NCBI GenBank assembly: GCA_046348835.1
Contig: JAXMDM010000002.1
Coordinates: 310,001 to 374,000 of the forward strand
DNA from: Defluviicoccus sp046348835
GTDB lineage: Bacteria; Pseudomonadota; Alphaproteobacteria; Rhodospirillales; Defluviicoccaceae
Length of the DNA: 64,000 nucleotides
Direction of reading: 5' to 3'
Part shown: positions 34,087-43,042 of the stretch, in pieces
How the letters are laid out: every line of letters starts with the position of its first letter
Position numbering within the stretch: position 1 is the first letter of the stretch
Program-made: the position numbers and the translations under genes
Notes under the pieces: generated by a model
What the model was told of the DNA's origin: nothing
Seen by the model: the letters and a program-made list of their open reading frames with translations, nothing else
Databases searched by the model: none

Positions 34087-34271
34087 GGATGCCCCCCGGC
34101 GACCCCTCGAACGATTTCAAGTAGAGAATCCCACAGCCGTTACAATCAGGCAACAAAAATATACTTGCCGTTGTCGCCGTGTTTTAGACTGTTTGCGCGT
34201 CGCGATAACGCCGCTCCCGCGGCGGTGCGCCGATAGGGAGGGAAACGCCTGGCTGGCGTGGGCGCCGCCCT

Positions 34272-35288
34272 TCAGGAGCTGGCCGTGCGGCGCCGTGCTT
34301 CCCGCGGCGACAATCCGGTCCATCGCCGGAAAGCGCGGGTGAAGTTTGCCGCATCGGAGTATCCCAGCTCGAGCGCCACATCCACCAGCTTGACGTCCCC
34401 ATCCTGCAGCAGTCGGTGTGCCGCCTGCAGGCGCGCCTCCTCGACCAGATGGGAATAACTGCGGCGCTGCTCCGCCAGCCGTCGCTGCAATGTTCGCACA
34501 CTGAGGCCGGCGGCGTCGGCGACGAGGCCGATATGGGCATTTCCGTGGCCGAGGCACGACGCGATCACCTGGCGGAGTGAGCCGACGAAGTCGCTGGCGG
34601 GTGCCAGGGCCTGGAGGGACTGCAGGGCGTCCCCATTCCGGTCAGCCCTATTGTCGACGTAACGGAGTTGATCGGCGAGGAGCGAGCGGTCGAGGGCAAT
34701 GGCCCAGAATTCGCCGTGGAAACGGACGACCGTCTGCAGCAGCTCCTCGTAGCTGGCGCGATGCGCGGCCTCCGACAGGGGCAGCCAGACCGCGCACGGG
34801 TGCCACTGGCGGCCGGCAGCGCAACGGATCAGGTCGATCATCAGCATCAGGGTGAAAAGGTCGCCGTGGCGACGACCGGCGCAGTTTCCCAGCGACAGAG
34901 CGTGGCAGAAGAAGACCTTCTCGCCTTGATAATGGATCGATAGCCGTTCGGCAGAGCTGAACAGCCGGATCACCTGGGCCAGCGTCAGGATCGCCGTGAA
35001 CAGCGTCATCGAGGGCGAAAGCAGCTGCCCCAGTTCTCCCAGTTGGGCAATGCGGGTCTGTTGCCCGACGATCAACCCCATGTGGGGGAGCTTCTCCACC
35101 CGCGCCGACCGGTCGATGAAGGTCAGCCCCTGACGGAGGGCAAACAAGGTGTCCTCGCGGAACAGCAACTGCGGGGACAGCCCCGACCGTTCCAGCAATC
35201 GCTCGGTGGGAGTCCCGATTCCGTCGAGAAAGCGGATAAATGGCGCCAGTGCCGCCGTCCGTGCCAGCGGGATTGCCGCGGCCGTCAT
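34272..35288 (-). CDS. AraC family transcriptional regulator
   Basis: A 338-residue regulator. The N-terminal two thirds resemble the arabinose-binding-like sensor domain of the OruR/ArgR subgroup (FIRFLDGIGTPTERLLERSG, MGLIVGQQTRIAQLGELGQL). The C-terminus holds both helix-turn-helix units: LVADAAGLSVRTLQRRLAEQ and the second with VALELGYSDAANFTRAFRRW, followed by TGLSPREAR. A GGGAGGGGG ribosome binding site precedes ATG 35288. It lies 185 bases upstream of the polysaccharide operon on the same strand and divergent from the lipoprotein cluster, so it could control either. The inducer is unknown. Confidence 0.9.
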   Translation of the reverse strand: MTAAAIPLARTAALAPFIRFLDGIGTPTERLLERSGLSPQLLFREDTLFALRQGLTFIDRSARVEKLPHMGLIVGQQTRIAQLGELGQLLSPSMTLFTAILTLAQVIRLFSSAERLSIHYQGEKVFFCHALSLGNCAGRRHGDLFTLMLMIDLIRCAAGRQWHPCAVWLPLSEAAHRASYEELLQTVVRFHGEFWAIALDRSLLADQLRYVDNRADRNGDALQSLQALAPASDFVGSLRQVIASCLGHGNAHIGLVADAAGLSVRTLQRRLAEQRRSYSHLVEEARLQAAHRLLQDGDVKLVDVALELGYSDAANFTRAFRRWTGLSPREARRRTASS

Positions 35289-35555
35289 GACCCCCTCCCG
35301 TTCGCTCGCCGATGACCGGTTTGCTTCCGGCTGGCCGGGCTGGCTTGCTTTGACTTTCCGCGGCCTGGCCCTCCCTGCGAGTCACGTTGGCACGAAATGA
35401 CAAGCATCGACAAGGGAGGGCGGGTAAGAGTCGATCGAGCGCGGTCGTTTCATCCGACCCGGATCATCGGCCCCGATGCCGGGCACGGATCCGCAAGCCA
35501 TGCATCGACTTGACGCTTCACGATCGCGAAGTGCGCGGGGCTTTTTTTTAAAGGA

Positions 35556-36254
35556 ATGGAGATGATCTTGAAGTTCGGACGGGTTGCCCTTGTCCTCTCC
35601 GGCGTGGTGCTGGCTACCGCCTGTGCGCCGACGAAACAGATCACCGACGTGCAACCGACCGGCGGCTTTCTACCGCAGCCGGCTCTGCTGCAGTCGGGTA
35701 AGGAAGGCTTTGCCGCCCTGAGCTACTTTAATTCCAACGCCGATTGGCCCTCCTACACTAAGGTCATTCTGGAGCCCGTGACGTTGTGGGGCGGTGCCAA
35801 TTCCAAGCTGGACAGCGTGCCGCCGGAGAAGCGCAAGGCTTTCGCCAATGCCCTCTACGGCGAGCTGTACAATGCCGCTTCCCAGCGATGCCAGATGGTG
35901 ACCGAGCCATCCCCGGGAACGCTGAGAGTCCGCTTCGCCCTGGTCGAAGCCGAGGCCTCCAACCCCACCCTCAACACGATTTCCACCTACGTCCCCCAGG
36001 CCCGGATCCTGAGCACGATGGCCGGCTATGCCTTCAACAGCGGGGCCGGGGTGTTTACCGGCTCGGCGACGGTGGAGGGCTACGCCGCCGACGCGGAGAC
36101 TGGCCAGCTCCTCTGGCAGGCGGTCGACAAAAGGGCGGGAGCCAACGCCATCGGCAGCAACACGTTCAATTCTTGGGGCGATGTTGACAATGCCTTCAAA
36201 GCGTGGGCAAAGCAGTTTGGCGAACGGATGACCAAATTGGGGGTGTGTCCATAA
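35556..36254 (+). CDS. DUF3313-type lipoprotein
   Basis: A 232-residue exported lipoprotein; lipobox VLATAC puts the lipidated Cys at about residue 23. The core YTKVILEPVTLWGG followed by PPEKRKAFANALYGEL and a C-terminal FKAWAKQFGERM match DUF3313, a periplasmic or outer-membrane-attached fold of unknown role that resembles other outer-membrane assembly lipoproteins. ATG 35556 or the second ATG at 35562 could serve; AAAGGAATGGAG gives the ribosome binding site. A T8 run at 35543-35550 lies just upstream. It begins a rightward set of four exported proteins. Confidence 0.82.
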   Translation: MEMILKFGRVALVLSGVVLATACAPTKQITDVQPTGGFLPQPALLQSGKEGFAALSYFNSNADWPSYTKVILEPVTLWGGANSKLDSVPPEKRKAFANALYGELYNAASQRCQMVTEPSPGTLRVRFALVEAEASNPTLNTISTYVPQARILSTMAGYAFNSGAGVFTGSATVEGYAADAETGQLLWQAVDKRAGANAIGSNTFNSWGDVDNAFKAWAKQFGERMTKLGVCP

Positions 36255-36306
36255 TCTGGGATCCGATCGCAGCAGTCCACGTTCGGCACTGAGGGAGATG
36301 AGGACT

Positions 36307-36927
36307 ATGAGGAGCAGGTTAAAATACGGTAAGGCGTCGGGGCTTGGTTTTGCGCTTTACCTCTCGCTTGCCGCCCCGTTTGCGTTGTTCACGCCGGCTG
36401 CGCCGGCCCACGCCCAGGCAGCGGGCATGTTCGGTACGGAAGATACGGACACGGTGACCACGAAGGCGACGGTGAAAGCGGTCGACATGAAGGCCCGCAC
36501 CGTGACCCTGGTGGGCCCGCACGGCGACACGCAAACCCTGAAGGTCGGACCAGACGTCCAGAACTTGGCGCAGGTCAAACCGGGCGATGTGGTCGTGGCC
36601 CGCTACACGGATTCGATCGCTTACGTGGTCGCTCCGGCGGGAACGAAAACCCCCGACGACATGCTGGCGTTGGCCGGCGCACGGGCGGCTCCGGGTCAGC
36701 AGCCGGCGGGCGCCGTCGAAGCCAAATTGATCGTGACCGGGCTCGTCGTCGGGGTGAACCCCGGCGCGCATACCCTTTCACTGGTGGATCCGAAAGGCGG
36801 GGAGGTTCACACCCTGAACGTCAAGACTCCCGAGTATCAGAAGTTGCTGCCGATGGTGAAGGTGGGCGACGAGATCACCGCGGTCGTCACCGAGGCCGTC
36901 GTTGTGGCGGTTGAGCCGGCGAAGTAG
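36307..36927 (+). CDS. Secreted protein with two similar beta domains, unknown
   Basis: About 206 residues with a signal peptide (LGFALYLSLAAPFALFTPAA, cleaved near AHAQA). The mature part holds two related beta-rich segments: VTTKATVKAVDMKARTVTLV and EAKLIVTGLVVGVNPGAHTL, each followed by a hydrophilic Gly-Asp strand pattern and ending QVKPGDVVVARYT or MVKVGDEITAVVT. The internal duplication suggests two small barrels of OB or SH3 type. Function unknown. The ATG at 36307 fits the GAGGGAG ribosome binding site better than the ATG at 36298. Confidence 0.75.
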   Translation: MRSRLKYGKASGLGFALYLSLAAPFALFTPAAPAHAQAAGMFGTEDTDTVTTKATVKAVDMKARTVTLVGPHGDTQTLKVGPDVQNLAQVKPGDVVVARYTDSIAYVVAPAGTKTPDDMLALAGARAAPGQQPAGAVEAKLIVTGLVVGVNPGAHTLSLVDPKGGEVHTLNVKTPEYQKLLPMVKVGDEITAVVTEAVVVAVEPAK

Positions 36928-37042
36928 CCGCTGCCGGGTGCGGAGAAGAAGACGCGATGGGTAGGAGGTGCCCCGATGGCTGGCCGCCGCCCATCGCGCT
37001 CTTCTATTATACTGCGTGCGGCGGTTCATAAGGGAGGAAAGG

Positions 37043-37405
37043 GTGTTCGCAGTGGGCAAGGTAAGAACTTCCGCCGTTTGCGTCGCGGTCGGCGGTTTCT
37101 TCACATTGGCGGCGATTTTCGCGCCGAGCGCCGAGGCCGGTGGCGGGGGCGGCGGTGCGTGGTTCATGGGCGGCATGATGGCCGGCCGGGTTCTCTCCCA
37201 ACATCAGGAGATGGAAGAGCAGAATCTGCAGCAGCAGCGGGAACAGACCCAGGCGATGCAGCAAATGGCCAACCCAGGCGGCGGTTACAACGGTGGGTAC
37301 GGCGGCTACGGTTACCGCGGCTACGGCGGCGGGTATGGCTACGGCGGATACCCGCCACCGCCGCCGCCACCCGGGCCCTACGGCTATGGACCACCGCGCT
37401 ACTAA
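37043..37405 (+). CDS. Secreted glycine/tyrosine-rich protein
   Basis: About 120 residues with a signal peptide (VCVAVGGFFTLAAIFAPSAE, cleaved near AEA). Next come a Gly/Met-rich stretch (GGGGGGAWFMGGMMAGRV), a Gln-rich helix (EMEEQNLQQQREQTQAMQQM) and a C-terminal tail of Gly-Tyr repeats ending in polyproline and YGYGPPRY. Such tails occur in envelope or matrix proteins with adhesive or structural roles. Start GTG 37043 is preceded by GGGAGGAAAGG. Unknown family; sits within the four-gene exported set. Confidence 0.7.
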   Translation: MFAVGKVRTSAVCVAVGGFFTLAAIFAPSAEAGGGGGGAWFMGGMMAGRVLSQHQEMEEQNLQQQREQTQAMQQMANPGGGYNGGYGGYGYRGYGGGYGYGGYPPPPPPPGPYGYGPPRY

Positions 37406-37429
37406 GTCGCCGAGGAGGGAGAGCAAGTA

Positions 37430-37861
37430 ATGGCCAGAACGATGGGCTTTATCGCCGCCACCGCGGTGGCCGCGATGCTGAGCGGCCCGGTAGCCGCCGC
37501 CGACCCCGCAGGGGAGCAGCAGCTTTCGGAAGCGTCCCTGGTGGGCAATTGGGTGGTCAACGAGGGAGCATGTACGGACGCCAACGCCGAGTTTCTCGTC
37601 TTCAACAAGAACGGCTCGGTGGTCAGCATGCGCCTCGGCAAAGCCGACGCCGTCGGCTTCTGGACCCTGAAGGAAGGGAAGATTTTTCTCGATGTTCTCG
37701 CCCCGCCGTCGCGCCTCGACGAGAAGCTGAAAAATGTCAAAGGGCTCTTGAGCTTCGGCATCACCATCGCGCCCTACGAGGTAACCGCCGACGCATTCCG
37801 CGGCGTCGGCATCCTAGACGACCAGATCCGCTACGGCAGTTTCACCCGCTGCAAGACGTAA
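37430..37861 (+). CDS. Periplasmic hypothetical protein (lipocalin-like size)
   Basis: A 143-residue exported protein with signal peptide MARTMGFIAATAVAAMLSGP and cleavage near VAAA. The mature segment starts LVGNWVVNEGACTDANAEFL and continues with alternating short strands (FLVFNKNGSVVSMRL, FWTLKEGKIFLDVL) and a final Cys, giving one possible disulfide. The GNW opening is reminiscent of small beta-barrel proteins of the lipocalin-like type, but no firm family is assigned. It follows the glycine/tyrosine-rich gene by 24 bases and probably shares its transcript. Confidence 0.72.
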   Translation: MARTMGFIAATAVAAMLSGPVAAADPAGEQQLSEASLVGNWVVNEGACTDANAEFLVFNKNGSVVSMRLGKADAVGFWTLKEGKIFLDVLAPPSRLDEKLKNVKGLLSFGITIAPYEVTADAFRGVGILDDQIRYGSFTRCKT

Positions 37862-38067
37862 AGGCGTAGGGTTGCGAAAGGCATCGAATCGGCGAGCGGG
37901 GTGTCCTGCCGCTCGCCGACGAGGGAGTGGCCAACGTCCGGCGCGCGACCCAAGGCCGCCTCGGCACTCGTAAGGGTGGCCGATGGCCGCCGCGGACCGG
38001 CTAAAGCATCATCGAGCTCAAGCGCGGTAGCGAGTCAACCCCGGCGCTAGTGGTGGGTGGCGAACAA

Positions 38068-38814
38068 ATGATGGTCGACTCCGACGAACTATCAGCCGGT
38101 AACACAGGTGATGAGCCACGGTTTAGATGCCTATTGGCCGCCCTTATTCTCCTGATAATATCGTACCCATTTCATAACGATACGCCGATCGCCTATCTCA
38201 TATTCGCGGCAATAAATTCTGTCGTTGTGATTTCTGCCGCCTTCACCGCCAGCGGCTCGCGGCGGACGCTTCTCATCGCGGTGGTGTTGTCGGCACCGGT
38301 TATTTTTCTAGAGTGGCTGCTTCCATTTTACTCATCCTCCTTGTTGAGCGACCTTCGATTCTTAACGGTGGCTTTCTTTTATGGCTACACCATCTACCAC
38401 GTCCTCGGCGATGTTCTCCGACCGGGTCCGGTAACAAAGGATAAGATCGCCGGTGCCATCGCCGCATACATGCTCATTGCCGTCGCCTGGGCCGCGCTCT
38501 ATGGCCTCACCGACAACCTGGTCCCGGGCTCGTTCAGCCAGGAGGGGCAATCCGATGTCGACCGTCCGCTGTCGACGCAGGATTTGCTCTTTTTCAGCTT
38601 TACCACCCTCACCACCACCGGCTACGGGGACATCACCCCCATTACCCGCCACGCCCAGTCCCTTTCGATCCTGGAGCAGATGGCCGGTACCTTCTATGTG
38701 GCGATCTTGATTGCCCGCCTCGCCAGTCTCTATCGGCCAGATCAACGGAAACCCCGCCCCCGTAACTGGCGCCCCTGGCGCCGCCGCCAACCCCCCGATA
38801 TTGGCGCCAAATGA
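38068..38814 (+). CDS. Potassium channel family protein
   Basis: About 248 residues. Four to five hydrophobic segments in the first 140 residues are followed by a pore domain (helix IAGAIAAYMLIAVAWAALYG, then FFSFTTLTTTGYGDITPI with the TGYGD selectivity filter near residue 190) and a last membrane helix (MAGTFYVAILIARLASLY). This is the layout of small bacterial ion-channel proteins of the Ion_trans_2 type with extra N-terminal helices. The first 300 bases are AT-richer than the pore region. The C-terminal tail is short and basic with no ligand domain visible. Confidence 0.87.
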   Translation: MMVDSDELSAGNTGDEPRFRCLLAALILLIISYPFHNDTPIAYLIFAAINSVVVISAAFTASGSRRTLLIAVVLSAPVIFLEWLLPFYSSSLLSDLRFLTVAFFYGYTIYHVLGDVLRPGPVTKDKIAGAIAAYMLIAVAWAALYGLTDNLVPGSFSQEGQSDVDRPLSTQDLLFFSFTTLTTTGYGDITPITRHAQSLSILEQMAGTFYVAILIARLASLYRPDQRKPRPRNWRPWRRRQPPDIGAK

Positions 38815-38873
38815 CAAGCAGCGTGTGATCGCCGCTGCTAACCTCGCCTGCGAATTCGTAAAGAGGTTGAGTC

Positions 38874-41387
38874 ATGGCCGATCGCCTGGCGCTGCTGATC
38901 GCAGGTTTCGTCATGTCGCTAGCCGCACTGGGCTTCGTGCCGGCATCGGCGCAGCAGACAACGGGGACGCCCGGATCACCGGAAGCGACGACGACGATCG
39001 ACGGCCGCTATCTGCCGCCGCCGCCGCCGAAGTTCGGGGGCCAGATCGAGCTGAACGCGGTGCAGTCGACACCCTACTGGCCGGCACGGGTGGTACCGCC
39101 GAAGGATGCGCCGAACATCCTCCTGATCATGACCGACGACACCGGCTTCGGTGCCGCCTCGACGTTCGGCGGGGTGATCCCGACGCCGAGCCTCGATCGG
39201 ATCGCCGCCAGCGGCCTGCGCTACACCAACTTCAACTCGACGTCACTCTGCTCGCCGACGCGGGCGGCGATCATTACCGGCCGCAACCATCACTCCGTCG
39301 GCTTCGGCGTCATCTCCGAGGCCGCCACCGGGTTCCCCGGTTACGACAGCTACATCGGCCGCGACAATGCGACCATCGGCCGCATCCTTCTCGACAATGG
39401 CTACCGCACATCGTGGTTCGGCAAGGACCATAATGTGCCGACGTGGACCGCGAGCCAGGCCGGTCCTTTCGATCAGTGGCCGATCGGGATGGGATTCGAG
39501 TACTTCTACGGCTTCGTCGGCGGCGATTCGAGCCAGTGGCAGCCGAACCTGTTCCGCAATACCACGGCGATCTACCCCTACGTCGGCAATCCGCAGTGGA
39601 ACCTGATCACGGCGATGGCGGACGACGCCATCCACTGGATGAACGAACTGAACGACATCGATCCGTCGATGCCGTTCTTCCTTTATTACGTTCCCGGTGC
39701 CACCCACGCGCCGCACCATCCGACGCCGGAGTGGATCAAGAAGATCGGCGACATGCACCTGTTCGATCAGGGCTGGAACAAGCTGCGCGATACCATCTTC
39801 GCCAACCAGAAGAAGCTGGGCGTCATCCCCCAGGATGCCAAGCTGACCCCCTGGCCCGATAAGCTGTTGCGGCAGTGGGACCAACTCACGCCCGAGGAGA
39901 AGAAACTCTACATCCGCCAGGCGGACGTCTACGCCGCCTACCTTGCCTACACCGATCACGAGATCGGCCGGGTGATCGATGCCGTCGATAAGATGGGCAA
40001 GCTCGACAACACGCTGATCATCTACATCGTCGGCGACAACGGATCGTCGGCCGAAGGCTCGCCCAACGGCACGCCCAGCGAGGTTCTGCAATTCAACGGC
40101 GTCGAGTTGCCGGTCGCCGACCAGATGAAATGGTACGACGTCTGGGGCTCCGACCAGACTTATAATCACATGGCGGTGGCCTGGACCTGGGCGTTCGACA
40201 CCCCGTTCAAGTGGACGAAGCAGGTCCCGTCGTTCTTCGGCGGCGTCCGCCAGCCGATGGCCATCTCCTGGCCGAAGCGGATCACCGACAAGGGAGGCAT
40301 CCGCAATCAGTTCTTCCACGTGATCGACGTCGTGCCGACGCTGTTGGAAGTCACCGGTATCCCGGCACCGGTCTCGGTCGACGGTATCGCTCAGAAGCCG
40401 ATCGAAGGTGTCAGCTTCGCTTATACCTTCGACAAGGCCAATGCCAATGCACCCTCCACCCACAAGACGCAGTACTTCGAGATGATGGGGGTGCAGGGCC
40501 TATACAACGACGGCTGGATGCTGAGCGCGGTCCCGATCCGGGCGCCGTGGGAACTCCTCGGCGATTCGATCCTCGATCCGGCGAGCGCGTTCAAGTTCGA
40601 GCTTTACGACATTCGCAAGGACTGGACCCAGAACGACGACGTATCCGCCGCGAACCCGGCGAAGATGCAGGAGATGAAGGACCTGATGTTCGGCGAGTTC
40701 GCCAAATATCAGGTGCTGCCGCTCGATGCCTCGGTGGCGACAAGGTTGGTCACGCCGCGCCCGTCGCTGTCGGCGGGCCGACGGGAATTCACCTTCTCCG
40801 GCGTGCCGGTGACCGGGCTTCCGCGCGGGACGGGACCGGACCTGCTCAACACGTCCTATACGGTGACTGCGGAAATCGAGGTACCGCAGGGCGGCGCCGA
40901 GGGGATGATCGTCACTCGCGGCGGCCGGTTCGGCGGCTACGCACTCTATCTGCTCAAGGGCAAACCGGTGTGGATGTGGAACCTTCTGGACCTGAAGCGG
41001 GTGCGGTGGGAAGGGCCGGAGGCGCTCAAGCCCGGCAAACACACGCTCGAGTATGACTTCCAATACGACGGCCTCGGCTTTGCCACCCTGGCGTTCAACA
41101 ACATCACCGGCCTCGGCCGCTCAGGCACCGGCACCTTCAAGGTGGACGGCAAAGTGGTCGGCACGCAGAAACTGGACCACACCGTGCCGCTGACGCTGCC
41201 CTGGGACGAGACCTTCGACATCGGCTCCGATACAGGCACGCCGGTCGATGACGGCGACTACCAGGTTCCGTTCAGGTTCACCGGGACGATCGACAAGCTG
41301 ACCTTCAAGATCGATGAGCCGACGCTGACGCCGGATGACATCAAGAAACTCAAGGAGGCGGAAGCCAAGGCCAGCGACCAGCGCTAA
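38874..41387 (+). CDS. Arylsulfatase, periplasmic
   Basis: An 837-residue exported sulfatase with signal peptide (LIAGFVMSLAALGFVPASAQ). APNILLIMTDDTGFG provides the first metal Asp pair, and CSPTR with Cys126 is the residue matured to formylglycine; TGRNHHSVGFG and the YVPGATHAPHHPTPEWI segment complete the catalytic core. The last 200 residues form a beta-rich accessory domain. It hydrolyses sulfate esters to scavenge sulfate or to attack sulfated glycans. No formylglycine-generating enzyme is encoded nearby in the window. AGAGG precedes the start. Two terminator-like hairpins follow. Confidence 0.93.
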   Translation: MADRLALLIAGFVMSLAALGFVPASAQQTTGTPGSPEATTTIDGRYLPPPPPKFGGQIELNAVQSTPYWPARVVPPKDAPNILLIMTDDTGFGAASTFGGVIPTPSLDRIAASGLRYTNFNSTSLCSPTRAAIITGRNHHSVGFGVISEAATGFPGYDSYIGRDNATIGRILLDNGYRTSWFGKDHNVPTWTASQAGPFDQWPIGMGFEYFYGFVGGDSSQWQPNLFRNTTAIYPYVGNPQWNLITAMADDAIHWMNELNDIDPSMPFFLYYVPGATHAPHHPTPEWIKKIGDMHLFDQGWNKLRDTIFANQKKLGVIPQDAKLTPWPDKLLRQWDQLTPEEKKLYIRQADVYAAYLAYTDHEIGRVIDAVDKMGKLDNTLIIYIVGDNGSSAEGSPNGTPSEVLQFNGVELPVADQMKWYDVWGSDQTYNHMAVAWTWAFDTPFKWTKQVPSFFGGVRQPMAISWPKRITDKGGIRNQFFHVIDVVPTLLEVTGIPAPVSVDGIAQKPIEGVSFAYTFDKANANAPSTHKTQYFEMMGVQGLYNDGWMLSAVPIRAPWELLGDSILDPASAFKFELYDIRKDWTQNDDVSAANPAKMQEMKDLMFGEFAKYQVLPLDASVATRLVTPRPSLSAGRREFTFSGVPVTGLPRGTGPDLLNTSYTVTAEIEVPQGGAEGMIVTRGGRFGGYALYLLKGKPVWMWNLLDLKRVRWEGPEALKPGKHTLEYDFQYDGLGFATLAFNNITGLGRSGTGTFKVDGKVVGTQKLDHTVPLTLPWDETFDIGSDTGTPVDDGDYQVPFRFTGTIDKLTFKIDEPTLTPDDIKKLKEAEAKASDQR

Positions 41388-41388
41388 G

Positions 41389-41409
41389 CAAAACGCGGCG
41401 GGCGTTTTG
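41389..41409 (+). terminator. Terminator-like hairpin after the arylsulfatase gene
   Basis: CAAAACGC (41389-41396) pairs with GCGTTTTG (41402-41409) around GGCGG, two bases beyond the stop codon. The T-run is part of the stem, as in many bidirectional terminators. Confidence 0.6.
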
Positions 41410-41447
41410 ATCCGCTTCTGTGACGAGACTGCCGGATCGAATCAAGG

Positions 41448-41478
41448 ATAACCGGAGGCGGGAGCCGCCCCCGGTTAT
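41448..41478. terminator. Second, larger inverted repeat (bidirectional terminator candidate)
   Basis: ATAACCGG-A-GGCGG (41448-41461) pairs with CCGCC-C-CCGGTTAT (41465-41478) around GAG, with one mismatch. The following TTC is not a long T-tract, so termination strength is uncertain. Confidence 0.5.
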
Positions 41479-41750
41479 TCGTCTGCGCGTCAGGCGGTCG
41501 AGTGTCGAAGGTCCATAAAGCAGGTCCAACAGCGCAAGAGGGTCTGCTCCTCGGCTATAACTGCGCCGACCTAGTGGTCTATTCGCATCAGGCATCACCT
41601 TTTCATTTGTCCGGTAGCCAGAAGGTATAGAAAAGGCGGCTGTTTCACTGCTTAGAGTGCCGTCCAGCGAGGACTGCTACCGGGTTGTTCCAGCGGGTTT
41701 GTGTTGGTGCGCTTCGGCGGATCGCCGACCCAGGACATGAGAAGGGTTCC
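41479..41750. other. Intergenic region before the FadL-type porin gene
   Basis: Together with the two hairpins this makes a gap of about 360 bases without a gene. No open frame with start signals was seen. It presumably contains the porin promoter, but no consensus element stood out. Confidence 0.35.
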
Positions 41751-43028
41751 ATGAGTGGGCATAGAGCGACGCAGTGTGGCGCGGTACTCGGAATCATCGT
41801 CGCGGCGGCGGGAAGCGCCGGCATTGCCCGAGCCGGCGGCCTGTTCCTCACCGAGATGGGCACGCCCGATCTCGGAACGGCGGCAGCGGGGCGGGCGGCG
41901 TTGGCCGAAGACGCGGCGACCGCCTTCGGCAACCCGGCCGGCATGGCCCGCCTCGACCAGTCGCAGCTTCTGGTGGGCATTCAGCCCGCCTATGCGATCA
42001 GCCGGTTCGACCGCGACAGCGGGACGACGACGAGCGGTGGCAACGGCGGCAACGCCGGCGGGTTCATTCCGGGCATGGGCCTCTATGCCGTCTATAGCGC
42101 CACCCCCGACCTGAAGTTCGGGGTGAGTTTGGCATCCAACTTCGGCGGCGCGCTCGAGTACGAGAGCACCTGGGCCGGTCGCTACTACGGCACCAAATCG
42201 GATCTGATCACCCTTGGCGCCTTTCCCGTGGCGTCCTATCGGGTGACCGACTGGCTGTCGATCGGGGCGGGGGCGCAAATTCTGTACGGCCGTCTCAACT
42301 ACAAAACCGCCGTGGCCAATGTGACCGGCGGCAACGATGGTCAGATCCAGATGAAGAGCAACGACGTCGGCGCCGGCGGCCTTGCCGGGATCCTGATCGA
42401 GCCGGTGAAGGGGACGCGCATCGGCGTCACGTATACGTCACAAGTGGAGATGGACTTCAAGCAGCGGCCGGACCTGAGCGGCGGCGGCGGCGTCTTCAAC
42501 GCCCTCAATCCGCGCATCGGCGATGCCGACGTGAACCTGGGGCTCACCATTCCGCAGCAGGTGCTGGTCTCCGCCTATCAGGACATCACCGACGACCTGG
42601 CCGTCGTCGGCAGCCTTAACTGGCAGGATTGGAGCCAGTTCGGCCAGGCGAGCCTGGGGATCAACTCGGTCAACAGCCGCAGCGCCACCACCAATCTCGA
42701 CTACAACGACACGTGGGGGTTCGGCCTCGGCACCCGCGTCAAGGTCGCGCCGGGTTGGCTATGGTCGGTCGGCTTCGCCTTCGACACCTCGCCGATGGCG
42801 AAGAGCCAGCGGACGCCGGCCTTGCCGCTCGACCGGCAATACCGCATCGGCACCGGCGTCCAGTATGCGCTGAACGACGTCATCACCCTCGGCGGCGCAT
42901 ACGAGTACCTGAACCTGGGCGATGGGAGCATGAGCCTCAACCGCGGGCCGCTGAGCGGCACCGTTGAGGGAGACTACTCCACCAACGAGGTTCACTTCTT
43001 CAACGTGACCCTGAACTGGAAGCTGTAG
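41751..43028 (+). CDS. Outer-membrane protein transport protein, FadL/TodX family
   Basis: A 425-residue outer-membrane beta-barrel with signal peptide (VLGIIVAAAGSAGIARAGGL). After cleavage it begins GLFLTEMGTPDLGTAAAGRA, ALAEDAATAFGNPAGMARLD, the hallmark N-terminal plug sequence with the NPAG motif. Repeated amphipathic strands follow, ending in NVTLNWKL, with the conserved aromatic/hydrophobic barrel terminus. The family takes up fatty acids or other hydrophobic compounds. ATG 41751 follows AGAAGG. It is convergent with panC. Confidence 0.9.
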   Translation: MSGHRATQCGAVLGIIVAAAGSAGIARAGGLFLTEMGTPDLGTAAAGRAALAEDAATAFGNPAGMARLDQSQLLVGIQPAYAISRFDRDSGTTTSGGNGGNAGGFIPGMGLYAVYSATPDLKFGVSLASNFGGALEYESTWAGRYYGTKSDLITLGAFPVASYRVTDWLSIGAGAQILYGRLNYKTAVANVTGGNDGQIQMKSNDVGAGGLAGILIEPVKGTRIGVTYTSQVEMDFKQRPDLSGGGGVFNALNPRIGDADVNLGLTIPQQVLVSAYQDITDDLAVVGSLNWQDWSQFGQASLGINSVNSRSATTNLDYNDTWGFGLGTRVKVAPGWLWSVGFAFDTSPMAKSQRTPALPLDRQYRIGTGVQYALNDVITLGGAYEYLNLGDGSMSLNRGPLSGTVEGDYSTNEVHFFNVTLNWKL

Positions 43029-43042
43029 CCGGGAGGCCGGAT

